DNA of 64,000 nt, from assembly GCA_029747015.1 (NCBI GenBank), contig JAKOGI010002143.1, positions 62,501 through 126,500 of the forward strand, given 5' to 3'. The notes below the pieces were generated by a model that had not been told where the DNA came from, made no database searches, and saw only the letters and a program-made list of their open reading frames with translations. Within the stretch, counting starts at the first letter, position 1. Every line of letters begins with the position of its first letter. A program made the translations under genes and the position numbers. Shown in pieces: positions 1 through 11,483 of this stretch. The stretch comes from Carnegiea gigantea (lineage: Eukaryota > Streptophyta > Magnoliopsida > Caryophyllales > Cactaceae).

Positions 1-692
1 AAAGAAGTAAGTGTTTGACCATTTAAGAGGGTCCATTTTTTTGCAAAATTAATATTAGTGTTTATTTCACTAACTTGGAATGGGTCTGGAAGATTATTAT
101 CTTAGCCAAACATAGCCCACCAATTAAAGAAAGGAATATTGACTTGGTGTCTTTCCATGAATGAATACCAATTTTGCCTAATGAATGCTTGAGCTTTTAA
201 ATCAAAGTGTGAAAGAAACCATTCTCTTTTGACTTTGTTTTTTATTGAATTGAAATCTTGACGTAAGTAATCTTTGTTGATTGCAAAAGGTGTTGAAATA
301 ACATTTATTGAGGAAAATGATAGAGGTTGCATAGTTGAGTAGGTTGGGGAACCTACAGATAAAGTAACTTCATCTATTGGCTCAGCTATGGGAGCTTTGT
401 AATAAATCTTTTGAGTATCTTCTTTATCATTTGAATAATTATAACTAGTTGGCCTAGAAGGCATTGAATATGAAGTTCGAGGGAGTTCTAAATTGTCTAA
501 AGATTTTAAAGATAAACTTCATTCTTTAGTTGAATTAAATCTTATTAGTACTCTACCATCAGTCTCTTCTATGATTTGTTTAGGAATTTTCCAAGTATAC
601 ACATCAATTTGATTACTAACTTCCCTACTATTCACCACATTTGAGTTCTTACTACCACCTAAACTAAGACGATCTCTAACCCAAGAGGCCAT
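1..692 (-). pseudogene. Endogenous pararetrovirus type A ORF1, 5' part (runs off left edge)
   Basis: Start of the A-type viral polyprotein, read leftwards from the ATG at 690-692 (MASWVRDRL...). After about 40 residues (WKIPKQ) it jumps to the region that follows the movement protein (IIEETDGRVLIRF), so the 30K movement core is absent, as in the other A copies at 41749 and 59209. It then carries the shared segment between movement and coat proteins (start MPSRPTSYNYSNDKEDTQ). It is broken by TGA at 519-521 and by TAA near 102-104, where the other copies read on. Function of the retained segment is unknown. Identity as a caulimovirid ORF1 rests on colinearity with the longer copies in this window. 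Confidence 0.85.
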
Positions 693-872
693 CTGAGTTA
701 CGTTGGAGTACTTAGCTAAGAGTCATGCACATCCTACCGGGACCACTGGGACCACCCCATCGGGACCACCTCACCTGGGCTGACCAACGGACTTACTGGG
801 GCTGACCAACAGCTGACCAACGCTAGCAACGGCATGACACTACCTAAGGGCACCTACTTGGCTCTAATACCA
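693..872 (-). promoter_or_regulatory. Viral leader with degraded tRNA-Met primer site
   Basis: Untranslated leader of the A-type copy starting at 692. The primer-binding site (complement at 860-872) reads TGGTATTAGAGCC, one base off the plant retroelement tRNA-Met site TGGTATCAGAGCC. The leader is GC-rich against the AT-rich coding part. It carries repeated GTTGGTCAGC and GTGGTCCC units and a six-codon upstream ORF (ATG TGC ATG ACT CTT AGC TAA) about 20 bases before the ORF1 ATG. Confidence 0.8.
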
Positions 873-1945
873 TGAGGAGCAGGATCGACCTAGGCCGGGT
901 AATAGCTAAGGCCTAAGTGTGGATTAATGCAGGGGAGCGGAGTAGCAAATTGATAAGATGCAGGAAAGTAATTTTGAAACGCAAAAATGAATTTGAAAAT
1001 AACAGAATTGAAATGAGCACAGGAGATGAATAAAACTTACTTTGATTTGAATTAATAAACTTGATACAAGGTTGGAGTACAAAGTTTTAAGAGAAGGTGG
1101 AGGTTGAGAAGGGCTTGTAGTGATTTTGATTTTGTGATGTTCTGCGATTCTTCCTAATACAACGCTATTGAGTATCTATTTATAGAATACAAGATGGAAT
1201 TAAATGTATACAAGTGGACGATAAAGATTGAGTCTTGGGCTGAAAACTTGTGCCGACAATCTTGAATTATTGCTGCTTCGTGTTGAACTTTGACTGGCAC
1301 CACGTCAAAAGTGAAACAGTGTTGAATAATAATGAACCTTGGACAGTTCTTGAATTATTGTCCTTTTTGAACAGTATCTTGATGAGCTGTCTTCTTGAAC
1401 AGTGTTTAGATAAGCTGTCGTGAATAGTACGCTTGAATAATTGTTCTGATGTCTTGAATTGTTTGTCGGGATGAGTCATTGTCTTGGATGTTGACATGAT
1501 GATGAGTCATGTCCTTGCATAATTACTTGCCGTGTTGAGTCATTGCTTGTCTTGATGAGTCATAATTACTTGCCGTGTTAAGTCATTGCTTGTCTTGATG
1601 AGCCAGTGGCGTGATTGAATTGAGTGGTGACACGTTGAATTGCCTTTGTAATTGCTAGTCACCTTTGTTAAATTATTCATCTTTGTCGTGCAAGGTGGGT
1701 AGTGAATTGATTGTTCTGAGATCATGAGTAGACTTTGAATTATTCAATGAATTTGGCTAAGTGGATGGATTGAATGCATGTATGGAATCCTGCAAAACAA
1801 AAACTACGTAAAGAAATAATGGCCCTTACTTTTGCCAAAGGCCGTGACCTTTGCGGGCTCTTTTCTTGATTTTGTTTTGTTTTCCTGGTTCTTCATTTTT
1901 TATTTTTTTTTGAATACCGACTAGGGAGTAGAAGTAGAAAGCTAC
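873..1945 (-). promoter_or_regulatory. Viral intergenic region / promoter, type A
   Basis: Non-coding stretch between the end of ORF2 (1946) and the primer site. A TATA box (CTATAAATAG, complement of 1176-1185) lies about 300 bases before the primer site. Upstream are several TGACTCA bZIP-type motifs, including a roughly 45-bp unit repeated twice around 1510-1600, and GAACAGT/GCTGTC-type repeats (1370-1440). The element TGACGTGG lies near 1300. A possible splice donor GTAAGT (complement near 1036-1041) sits between TATA and primer site. Small ORFs here (1267-1497, 1540-1725) overlap the promoter repeats and I do not regard them as genes. Confidence 0.75.
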
Positions 1946-3507
1946 TCAGTAGTCATAAGGGTCTTGAGCACAGGGATCGCCCCATGGATCATAGTCAGAA
2001 TGATCTGAGGATGAGGGTGAATTGGAGGAGGCCGCTTTGGATAATAATAATTGTTTTTGTTTTTTGAGTAATTTGATTTCTCGCTTGAGTAATTGGAGTT
2101 CATCGAGCTCATTGGATGAGGTAGCTTTGCCTGTCTCATTGGATGAGGTAGCTTCGTCTGTGTCTTTTGAGGACCGTTCTTGCTTCTTTTGAGGGGTTGA
2201 GGGTATTGATCGTGGTGTATGCAGCAGTTTTGCTTGAACAACGTCTAAGGAACAAAACTTGGCAACTGCAAATTTTTCCCACCATTTGATCTTATAGTCC
2301 CTGACGAGAGAGAATGATGCGGGTGGTGGATAATATTGCATAATACTAAAGGACCAACAAAAAATCCATGGAATACCGAATTTCTTGTGAAATAGGATTT
2401 CTGTGAGGTCTGGAGGATTTGTGGCGTAGGTGGAATAAAATTGAAATGAGTTTTTGACTTCTTCTGGCCATATAATTTGTAGACTACCATAGATAGTCCA
2501 CCATTCATAAAACCATAATGGAAAGGTAAATTCAGGTCTTGTATCAAAACTAAAGAACCAAGAATGATTGAATGGTCGATAGAGAAATGTTTCATACCAA
2601 GCTTTTTGATAATCAATATAGTGATAACCTGACGGATTGAATGGAACAGAAAAGGATTTGGTAGTATATGTAGTAGGCCAGTCTTTTCCTGTAAGAACTT
2701 TGAGAATTTGACATTTGGAATAGGCTATAAAATTTGGTGTATGTTTATCGGGAATGTATTCTATTTCTACAGATTTGGAATCAACGAGGATAAGTTCATA
2801 AAATTGTCGTGTTTTGAATGGAGAATCAGAAATATGGTAGCATTCTGAAAGAAATGTAGCTTTGACTAATTTATTGAGTTCGAGAAGAGATTGGGGCTCT
2901 CGGTATTTAGTATAGACAACCTGATTGTGTATTGGTTTGGTGAAATATTTGGATGGATCGAAGGAAGACATTTGAGTAGGAGATGAAGGAGGTTTGATTG
3001 AAGCATGAGCATAGGATAATGGAGGAAAATCTGCAGAAGGTAAGGTTTGGAACTGGTTTGTAACTAGGATTGAATATTGAGGATGGGTTTGGGTTGGAGT
3101 AGCAAGTATCATGGCATATTGCTGTGAAGTCCGAGGGGACATAGATGGTCTAATTAATCTCTTTTTTAATAAGGTTTCTATTTCCTTTTTACAGAATTTA
3201 AGGAGTTCTTTATTCATTTGAATAGGTCTAGCTTTAGTTGGAATATTTTTTTCGGAGAAATCTTTTTCAGAAGGAAGTGATATGATATGCTTTTTTCTTT
3301 GCCAAAAGGCGTTGGCGAGATCAGAGCATACTTCAGTTTTAAACAATTCGTATAGTTCGTGTATTTGCTTTTGAATAGAGGGTTGCTGTAACCTTTCTTC
3401 AATTTTTTTATAAATAATTTCATTTTGTAAACATTGAATATGTTTTTTCTTTTCGTGAAGAAGATTAATTTGTTTTAATGTGAAGGAATTTTGTAATAAA
3501 GATAACT
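1946..3507 (-). pseudogene. Type A RT N-terminal fragment fused by deletion to ORF2
   Basis: One open minus frame from about 3507 to the TGA at 1946-1948. The first part is the protease-RT linker and the RT N-terminus (ending KKRLIRPS). Near 3135-3145 it passes directly into the A-type ORF2 (from about codon 14, TSQQYAM). Some 2 kb, holding RT palm, thumb and RNase H and the ORF2 start, are missing at that joint. The ORF2 part is otherwise complete: proline/serine-rich N-terminus, aromatic-rich middle, then a Lys/Leu coiled-coil-like stretch (ELDELQLLKREIKLLKKQK) and the C-terminus PYDY. ORF2 function is unknown. The open frame across the joint is probably chance and the product a dead fusion. 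Confidence 0.85.
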
Positions 3508-3508
3508 C

Positions 3509-4136
3509 TCAACTACAACGTTTTCTGGGTTGTCTTAATTATGTGTCTGAATTTTCCCCAAAATTAAGGCAATTTTGTGAACCTCTCTATAAAAGATTAC
3601 GAAAGGATTCCCCTCCATGGTCTGAAGAACATACTAATATTGTCAAGCTACTCAAATAAAGAGTCAAAACCTTACCATGTCTTGGAATACCCCACCCAAA
3701 TGCCTTCATGATAGTCCAAACTGATGCCTCTGACATAGGCTACGGCGGCATCCTTCAACAGAAGCGACTCCCCTCTGCTTCTGTCGAACAAATAGTCCGC
3801 TACCATTCCGGCATTTGGAATGACACTCAAAAGAATTATTCAACAATCAAAAAGGAAATTTTATCAATCGTTTTATGTATCTCCAAATTTCAAGATGATT
3901 TATTTAATAAAAAATTTCTTCTTCGCATAGATTGCAAATTTGCAAAAGAAATTCTCTAAAAGGATGTTCAAAACATTGTTTCTAAACAAATATTCGCCCG
4001 ACGGCAAGCTATTTTATCTGCCTTTGATTTTGATCTTGAATTTATTCAAGGTAAAGACAATGCTTTACCAGATTTTTTAACACGCGAATTTTTACAAGGA
4101 TCACATCATCAGCCCTTGACACAAACTCAATCCTAG
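3509..4136 (+). pseudogene. Inverted type A fragment: RT thumb and RNase H
   Basis: Opposite strand to the left-hand copy; the flip occurs at 3504-3510 within a shared AACTC. It holds the end of RT (LQRFLGCLNYVSEF), the RNase H region (TDASDIGYGG near 3720) and the end of ORF1 at TAG 4134-4136. Stops at 3657-3659 and 3957-3959 replace Gln codons of the other copies. It is followed by the normal A-type gap and the start of ORF2, so it is a true 3' piece of an A unit. Confidence 0.85.
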
Positions 4137-4183
4137 CATACTCAACACCTGCATGGACCAAAACTATAATTTTGTTCTATTAC

Positions 4184-4212
4184 TACTAACAACTTCAATA
4201 TCTTATTTTCAG
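4184..4212 (+). promoter_or_regulatory. Predicted branch point and splice acceptor before A-type ORF2
   Basis: TACTAAC at 4184-4190 is followed 22 bases later by CTTATTTTCAG ending at 4212; the ORF2 ATG at 4221 is the first ATG after the AG. The same arrangement occurs before ORF2 in the A copy at 55372-55400 and, with CTAAC, in the B copies. This is a sequence-based prediction. Confidence 0.6.
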
Positions 4213-4220
4213 CCACCACT

Positions 4221-4345
4221 ATGAATCAAGACAATAAAAAAGAAAGAAAAATTCAAACTTCACAGCAATACGCCATGACACTTGCTACTCCGCTTCCCTG
4301 CATTAATCCACACTTAGGCCTTAGCTATTACTCGGCCTAGGTCGG
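4221..4345 (+). pseudogene. ORF2 (A) first 20-odd codons joined to promoter-distal leader
   Basis: ORF2 starts at ATG 4221 (MNQDNKKERKIQ) and is lost near 4283-4292. The sequence there switches to the part of the intergenic region just before the primer site (CATTAATCCACACTTAGG). Both parents contain TTGCTACTCC at the switch point, so the joint looks microhomology-guided. The plus-strand promoter piece ends near 4345. Confidence 0.8.
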
Positions 4346-4658
4346 TTTTGAGAGAGAAGGTTGAGAAGGGTTTGTAGTGATTTTTGATCTTGTAAATTGC
4401 ACGATTTTGTGATGATCTGCGATAATGAGATGATCAGATGATCCCTAATACAACACTATTGAGTATCTATTTATAGAATACAAGATGGAATTAAATGTGT
4501 ACAAGTGGACGATAAAGATTGAATCTGGTGTTGATAATTGCTGCCGACAATCTTGAATTATTGTTGCTTGCTGTTGAACTTGGACCGGAGCCACGTCAAA
4601 AGTGGAACAGTGCTGAGTAGAACTTGGACTGGAGCCACGTCAAAAGTGGAACAGTGCG
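4346..4658 (-). promoter_or_regulatory. Viral promoter fragment, type B-like, with 44-bp duplication
   Basis: Minus-strand intergenic piece with TATA (complement of 4467-4476). It ends at two tandem copies (about 4577-4658) of a unit holding TGACGTGG, the same duplication as at 52558-52642. It is joined at 4658/4659 directly to an internal ORF1 fragment. Confidence 0.75.
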
Positions 4659-4802
4659 GAGGTTGCATAGTTGAGTAGGTTGGGGAACCTACAGATGAAG
4701 TAACTTCATCTATTGGCTTAGCTATGGGAGCTTTGTAATAAATCATTTGAGTATCTTCTTTATTATTTGAATAATCATAACTAATTGTCCTAGAAGGCAT
4801 TG
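4659..4802 (-). pseudogene. ORF1 fragment left of the Sirevirus insertion
   Basis: Short piece of ORF1 downstream of the movement-protein region (MPSRTISYDYSNNKED, then SSVGSPTYSTMQPP). It continues the reading of the B-type ORF1 at 15860-16749, from which it is separated only by the retrotransposon and its target duplication. Confidence 0.85.
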
Positions 4803-4807
4803 AATAT
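4803..4807. repeat. Target-site duplication, left copy (AATAT)
   Basis: AATAT directly before the 5' LTR; the same five bases follow the 3' LTR at 15855-15859. Uninterrupted viral copies read GAATATGAAG here once, which proves the insertion. Confidence 0.97.
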
Positions 4808-6384
4808 TGTTGCATAATTATATTTAGTTTTGATGATAATAAATCCAAGTGTAACATATTTGTCTAAGTAATGTTGTTCCAAACAAGCTCTCCAAACAGG
4901 GCCTACACTATTGTTTGTAATATTCGTGTTAACCTGGATGCTAAATATTGAGAACAAGTCTTAGGAACAGGTTCCAAGCTTCAGTGATACAAGATCAGCA
5001 AACAGCAAATCTCGCCAAACAGTTGGCTAAGTCTTAAGGAATAAGTTCTTACATTCAGCTATACAAGATCACCCGAGGAATCAAGGTGACCAAGGTGTTT
5101 GGAGCAGTATATTTATTCTTGACAAGATGACTGATTCTTACAATAAGAAGTCTTGGTTTGGTTTAGTGTTTATCTTTTAGACTCTTGTTGATATGGCAGT
5201 CTTGAAAGTCTCAATTTAACACTTCTTAAAACGGTTTTTGACATTTGCTTTGGAACACCAATTTCCAAACAACCCTGAAAACAGGGTGCCTAAGGTGTTC
5301 CTGAAACTGCAGCAGCCTCGACTGTCTGTTTTACCAGTAAATTTCCTTTGGTTGGGTGCCAGCTCTAAAGGATCTTTTTATGAAATCCTAGGCTAACTAA
5401 TTAAGTTCTAAAAAGGATTATTTTTGATTTGAAAAAGATTGCAAAACCGTTTTTGCTAAGGATCTCTTTTCAAAATTTCTTATCCCTTATTTTTAGGCCG
5501 TGATTGATTTCAAATTTGGAACCGAAATCTTTATCCTTTTTTTGGGCAAAATCTGCACAGCTATATTGAGTGGGTAATTAGTTTTTATTCCTTGAAAAAA
5601 TCAATTCCCCTTATTTTAGTACAATCTTATCTTCCCTAGCCGTTGGGAATCTTATTTGAAGAAACTCCCTAAGCTGCTAATATTAGAAGATTTTGTTATC
5701 CTTTTTGAAAGTATTAGCCATTGGGTTTGTGTGTTTAAATAATGAAATCTTCTCTTCCATTTACATATCCGGTTTTTACACAAGTAAGAGATTTCCAAAA
5801 GCTGCATTTCAAAGAGAAAAACCGTGACAGGCTTGTGCTTAACTGAGCTTTCAATATATTGGCATAATAGGACTTCATTGTACCTTACATCTGCTTAAGT
5901 CAGAAGCACCCCCAGTAAGGTGTTTTGTACCCCTATTCTCAGATCAGAAAGTGAGTGAGTGTGTCCATAGTCGAGTGGACTTTGGACGTGTCCAATATAG
6001 TGTGATTGGACGTGGTGTAACCTGTCTTAGGAAGAAGGTTACGTGGGTTACAAGTTGTAACAAGGAGTGTTACTTTTGTAACGTGTTCAGCCCGTTAGTG
6101 AAGTGGTTAAATCCTACACGAGGTAGGTCGTGGTTTTTCACACCTCAGTTGGGCTAGAGGTGTTTTCCACGTAAAAATTGTGTGTGCTTTATTTCCGCAT
6201 TTATTACTTTGAATTTCGCTACTGAACCAATTGGGAACAACCGCTGCAAACAAGGCTTAAGGTTGTTTGTGATTTATGAACAGTCTCTGCAATCAAGTGC
6301 TACGGCTGTTTGTCAGTTATTTGGCGAAAATCAGCCACCACAATTCACCCCCCTCTTATGGTTGTGTACCCTTGGAATTCAACA
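4808..6384 (+). repeat. 5' LTR of Sirevirus element
   Basis: Runs from TGTTGCATAA to ATTCAACA and matches 14274-15854 throughout, with scattered substitutions and one small insertion difference near 5780. It should carry promoter and poly(A) signals; I cannot place the start site. Confidence 0.95.
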
Positions 6385-6386
6385 AG

Positions 6387-6399
6387 TGGTATCAGAGAA
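6387..6399 (+). promoter_or_regulatory. Sirevirus primer-binding site (tRNA-Met)
   Basis: TGGTATCAGAGAA begins two bases after the 5' LTR, as expected for initiator tRNA-Met priming of minus-strand synthesis. Confidence 0.9.
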
Positions 6400-6441
6400 G
6401 GTTCTCTTTCAAAAGGCTAACACCTTGAGAGATCCGTGAAG

Positions 6442-8171
6442 ATGAGTGCACCACAAGGGATACTTGAGGGTCAATCCATTACTCGACCTCCTTATTTCAA
6501 TGGCCAACACTATAGTTGGTGGAAAAACAGGATGGAGAACTTCATTCAAGCAGAGGATTACGAGTTATGGATGCTCATCAAGAACGAGCCCCTTGTTCCC
6601 ACGAAAGTGCTTAAAGATGGAAAGAAGGTTCCCAAGGAACCCGTAGAGTTTGATGCTGAGGATTACAAGAAGATGGAAAAGAATGCCAAGGCCAAGAAAC
6701 TATTATACTTTGGCCTAGGGCTCGATGAATATACTCGCATTTCAGAATGTGAGTCAGCTCAGGAAATATGGAATGCCTTGCAAGTAGCTTATGAAGGAAC
6801 AAGTCAAGTTAAACAATCACGCATTGAGCTACTCATGAGGCAATATGAGCTGTTTGACATGGGTGATCATGAGAATGTGATGGACATGTATACTCGCTTT
6901 ACTCACATAACAAACGAATTAAAATCTCTGCGACAATCCTTCACCACTGCAGAGTTGGTAAGGAAAATCCTAAGGATTTTGCCTCGTTCATGGGAAGCCA
7001 AGGTGACAGCCATTCAGGAGGCCAAAGACATGAATAAGATCACCCTAGATGAGCTGATCGGAAATCTTCAAACGTATGAACTGAGAAAAAACTCTCAACA
7101 GAAGGAGGAGGCTAAGAAAGACCGAGGGCTTGCTTTAAAAGCCTTGGAAGATGATGGTTCAGATCTTGAAGAAGAAGAGATGGTAATGATGACTCGAAAA
7201 TTCAAGAAGTTCTTCAAGAAAGTAAAAGAGAACAGCAAAAGGAAGGATTTCAACAAAACCAGAAACACCCCCCGAGAACAGTTTACCGGGTGTTTCAAAT
7301 GTGGCAAAACAGACCACATTGTGAAGAGCTGTCCACTACTTCGAGAAGAGCAAGAGCACGAACACCCTAGGAAACAAGACAGGAAACAAGGTGTAAACAG
7401 TTCAGGAAAACGATTCTCAAAAGCAATGCTTGCTGCTTGGGGTGATTCTTCCGAGGATGAAGAAACTGAAACTGAAGAAGGTGCTGTAGCTCTCATGGTG
7501 CAAAGTGATACAGATTCGGATGACGAGTCAACAAACAGCCTAACTGATCTCAAGAACAAGGTACGTGGTCTCAATAAAGCAACTCTAGAAGAACTTTTGT
7601 ACAATTTAATGGATACCTGTGCTAATTTGACAAAGGAAGTTCGTGATCTAGAGCTTGAAAATGAGACCCTTAAAAATGAAAAACTGGGCTTATATGAAAT
7701 ATTAACATGCTCAAGGAAAACCTCTTTATAAAAGAGGGAGATTATTCTCGAGTGGAGGAAAAACTCCTTGAGGTGGAAGGAATGGTTGAGTCTTTGCTCG
7801 AGGAGAACAAGAGCTTGCATGCTAATATAGAAAAACTGGAAACCGAGCTTGTCACAACCAAGCGTTGGAACAAGTCCTCAAGAGCATTGGAGTGGCTAAA
7901 CACTCATCACAGCCAAAACAAAAGAGGACTAGGATTTAAGCCCAAACAAACCGTTTACCCTGCAAACAGAAAGTATGTTGGATTACCTGAAAACATTGTT
8001 TGCTTTCACTGTGGTAAAACGGGTCACTATCGATACACTTGTCCTTCAAGAAGGTATGCTATTAAACAAAATGAAGGTTATGTAAAACAAGTCTGGATTA
8101 GGAAAGATGAGCTTTACCTATCTAAAAGAATGGGACCCAAGTGGATCTGGGTTCCCAAAACTAAGCCTTGA
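6442..8171 (+). pseudogene. gag: Sirevirus gag (capsid and nucleocapsid), frameshifted
   Basis: Translation starts best at ATG 6442 (MSAPQGILEG); the six bases before it are open but begin with GTG. The N-terminal half is a copia gag domain (PPYFNGQHYSWWKNRMENF) followed by a basic region and zinc knuckle CFKCGKTDHIVKSC. An acidic and then heptad-like region follows. Near 7705 the frame shifts: the first frame stops at 7731 and the homologous continuation runs from 7707, with a coiled-coil-like Glu/Leu stretch and a second knuckle CFHCGKTGHYRYTC. That frame ends at TGA 8169-8171, in the same frame as pol. The product would form the particle and bind RNA. Confidence 0.88.
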
Positions 8172-11100
8172 TTTGTTTTGCAGGCTGAAGTGAGAGAGAA
8201 CAACCCAGCAAACAACCCAGCAAACAGGCTAAAGTACAATCTGGCAAACAGCCCAGAGAACAATCTTGAAAATAGGCAGCTGTGGTATGTTGATAGTGGG
8301 TGTTCGAGGCATATGACTGGTGAAAAATCCAATTTTCTCTCACTTACAGCTTCGGATGGTGGGAGTGTGGCATTTGGAAATGGCAAGTCTGGGACAATTG
8401 TCGGTATAGGTAAGATTGGTGAGTCCCACTCCCACTCGATTGAAAATGTATACTTAGTTGATGGTTTGAAGCATAATTTACTTAGTGTGTCCCAACTGTG
8501 TGATAAAAACAACCTAGTAGTGTTCTCATCAACACGTTGCTTGGTTGTAAACTCAAACACAGGAGATGTCGTATTAAGAGGGAAGCGACACAAAAATATT
8601 TACAAAGTATGTATTTCCACACTTCCCCAAAACAATCTGACTTGTTTGAGCGCCTTGAATGATGATGTAATGCTCTGGCACAAGAGACTAGGTCATGCAA
8701 GTCTATCTCTTCTGAACAAACTTGTTTCTAAAGACCTAGTTGTTGGACTACCTTCCATCAAATTTAATGATGACAAGGTATGTGAAGCTTGTGCAAAAGG
8801 CAAACAAGTCAGATCTTCTTTTAAATCGAAAAAGTGTGTAAGCACTACCCGACCTCTAGAATTATTACACATTGATCTGTGTGGTCCTATGAGGATAGCA
8901 AGTAGAGGTGGGAAGAGGTATGTGCTTGTTGTAGTGGATGATTACTCTCGATTTACTTGGACCTTGTTTTTGGCATCCAAGGATGAAACCTTTGAGAATT
9001 TTATTGCCTTTCTCAAAAAGGTTGAAAAGAGAGTAGGACACTCTTTAATTAGCTTGAGATCTGATCATGGTACTGAATTTGAAAACGCAAGTTTTATTAA
9101 CTATTGTAATGAACATGGTGTTGACCATAACTTCTCAGCTCCAAGAACACCCCAACAAAATGGGGTGGTTGAGCGCAAAAATCGCACCCTAGAAGACATG
9201 ACTAGAACAATGCTTATTGCTAGTGGTCTTCCTAGGAATTTCTAGGCAGAAGCATTGAACACCTCATGTTACATTATAAATAGATGCATGATCAGACCTA
9301 TTTTGAACAAAACTCCTTATGAACTTTTCAAAGGCAGAAAACCCAACATTATGCACCTGAGAACATTTGGTTGTAGGTGCTTTGTGCATAATAATGGGAA
9401 GGATGCCTTAGGAAAGTTTGATCCTAGAAGTGATGAGGCAATATTTCTTGGTTACTCCTCTGACAGTAAGGCTTACAAAGTGTTTAACGAAAGAACCTTA
9501 TGTGTTGAGGAAAGTGTGCATGTGCTTTTTGATGAATCTAACTCGTTGAGTGAGAATGATGCATAGGAGGAAGAATTTGAATTAGGTCTTGTTCGAAAAG
9601 AAGTGTTGCTCCAAGATAGACAAGGTAAAAACACCATGGAGAAAACAACTCCTGAAGGTGTTTCTCAGAATGACAAGCAAGGTGAGAACCAAACAAGGGG
9701 AAACACCGTTGAACCCTGTTCGGGACAACACCAGTCAGGTTCCTCAGGAACAGGCTCGGGCACTGATTGTGAGCCTGAGTCTCCAAGTGTTCCAGTTAGA
9801 GTAGAGTATGTGTCTGTGTATCTACTTACTCCATGACCATGGAAGCACCAACGTTCGCACCCTCTTGAACAAATTTTGTCTGATATTAATACTGGAGTGC
9901 AAACTAGGTCAAAGCTTAAGAATTTTTGTGCATTCTATGCATTTCTCTCTAACATTGAGCCAAAGAATGTGAATGAAGCTCTTGCAGATTTAGATTGGGT
10001 CACAGCAATGCAAGAAGAACTTCATCAATTTGAAAGGAACAAAGTATGGCACCTTGTACCTCGACCTGCAGATAGAACAATCATTGGAACCAAGTGGGTG
10101 TTCCGAAACAAACTTGATGAGTCAGGAATAGTCACCAGGAATAAGGCACGGCTGGTGGTTCAAGGGTACAATCAGAAAGAAGAGATTGATTACGAAGAAA
10201 CTTTTGCACCAGTTGCTAGAATTGAGGCTATTCGTATCCTAATAGCCTTTGCAGCCTATATGGAGATCAAGCTATATCAAATGGACGTGAAAAGTGCATT
10301 TCTAAATGGATACCTTAAGGAAGAGGTGTATGTCAAACAACCCCCTGGTTTCGAAAACAATGAATTTCCTGATCATGTTTTTCAACTTGACAAAGCTCTT
10401 TATGGTCTAAAACAAGCTCCTAGAGCTTGGTATGAATGCTTGTCAAGCTTTTTACTTGAAAATGATTTTAGAAGAGGCAAGGTAGACAATACCTTGTTTC
10501 TAAAATCTAAGGGGGAACATTTGTTGGTTGTCCAAGTATATGTCGATGATATTATATTTGGTGCAACTCATCATGATCTATGTAATGATTTTTCAAAAAT
10601 GATGAGGAGTGAGTTTGAAATGAGAATGATGGGTGAGCTTAACCTTTTCTTAGGCTTACAAATCAAGCAAACTTCAAACGGCACTATGATCCATCAACAA
10701 AAGTATATCAAGGAACTACTTAAGCGTATTAGAATGGAGTCGGCCAAGCCCATAGATACTTCCACTTCTCCTTCAACCAAGTTGGTAATGGATGATGGGA
10801 GCCCCTCAGTTAAGGAGAAACTCTATAGAGGCATGATAGGGTCACTCTTATACCTCACCGCTAGTAGACCTGACATTGTTTTCAGTGTTGGTTTATGTGC
10901 CCGTTTTCAGTCTTGCCCTAAAGAGACTCATCTTAAGGCTGTTAAATGGATACTAAGATATTTAAAGCATACACCTGATTTAGCTCTATGGCATCCTAGA
11001 GGTTGCAATTTTGATCTTGTTGGATATGCTGATGCTGACTATGTAGGATTCTTGGTTGATAGGAAAAGCACCTCAGGTATGGCTCATTTCCTTGGACCTT

Positions 11101-11483
11101 GTTTGGTATCTTGGGCAACCAAGAAACAACATTCAGTTGCCATGTCCACAGTAGAAGCTGAATATGTTGCATCCGCTTCATGTTGTGCTCAATTGCTGTG
11201 GATAAGACAACAACTCAAGGACTTTTGTGTTGACACTGGATGCATTCCTATCTTTTATGATAACACTAGTGCAATTAACATTGTCAAAAATCTGTGTCAA
11301 CATAAAAGAACAAAACATATTGACATTCGACATCATTTCTTAAGAGATAATGTTGAAAAGGGTTTGATTTCAATGAATTTTTGTACCACAGAAAATCAAA
11401 TTGCTGATATATTCACTAAGGCACTAGGTAGAGATCAATTTGAGAGAAATAGACTTGAACTAGGTTTGGTGAAAACAACCTAA
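8172..11483 (+). pseudogene. pol: Sirevirus pol: protease, integrase, RT, RNase H (interrupted)
   Basis: Copia-order polyprotein in one frame after the gag TGA. Protease active site DSGCSRHM is near 8296; the gag-pre-integrase domain (LWHKRLGHASL) follows. The integrase core has Asp in HIDLCGP, Asp in RSDHGTEF and Glu in PQQNGVVERKNR. The frame is broken by TAG 9243-9245 inside integrase and TAG 9564-9566, with further stops to about 9870. From 9876 it is open: RT ([21 protein letters not shown] near 10540) and RNase H ([26 protein letters not shown]), ending at 11483. The enzymes would copy and integrate the element; this copy cannot make a complete one. Confidence 0.92.

Noticed and set aside
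1500..1620. Direct repeats in the intergenic region as a CRISPR-like array
   Set aside because: Only two or three tandem units without unique spacers, in a plant viral promoter.
1267..1725. Small minus-strand ORFs in the viral intergenic regions (also 17015-17326, 31814-32125, 53484-53714, 59697-60014 and the 1540-1725 type)
   Set aside because: They recur only because the intergenic region recurs. They lie over promoter repeats upstream of TATA, change length with repeat number, and plus-strand copies have lost the ATG or gained stops (28244, 52403).
9589..9836. Two small plus ORFs between Sirevirus integrase and RT
   Set aside because: They cover the low-conservation spacer of pol in other frames. 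The pol frame there is simply broken by stops.
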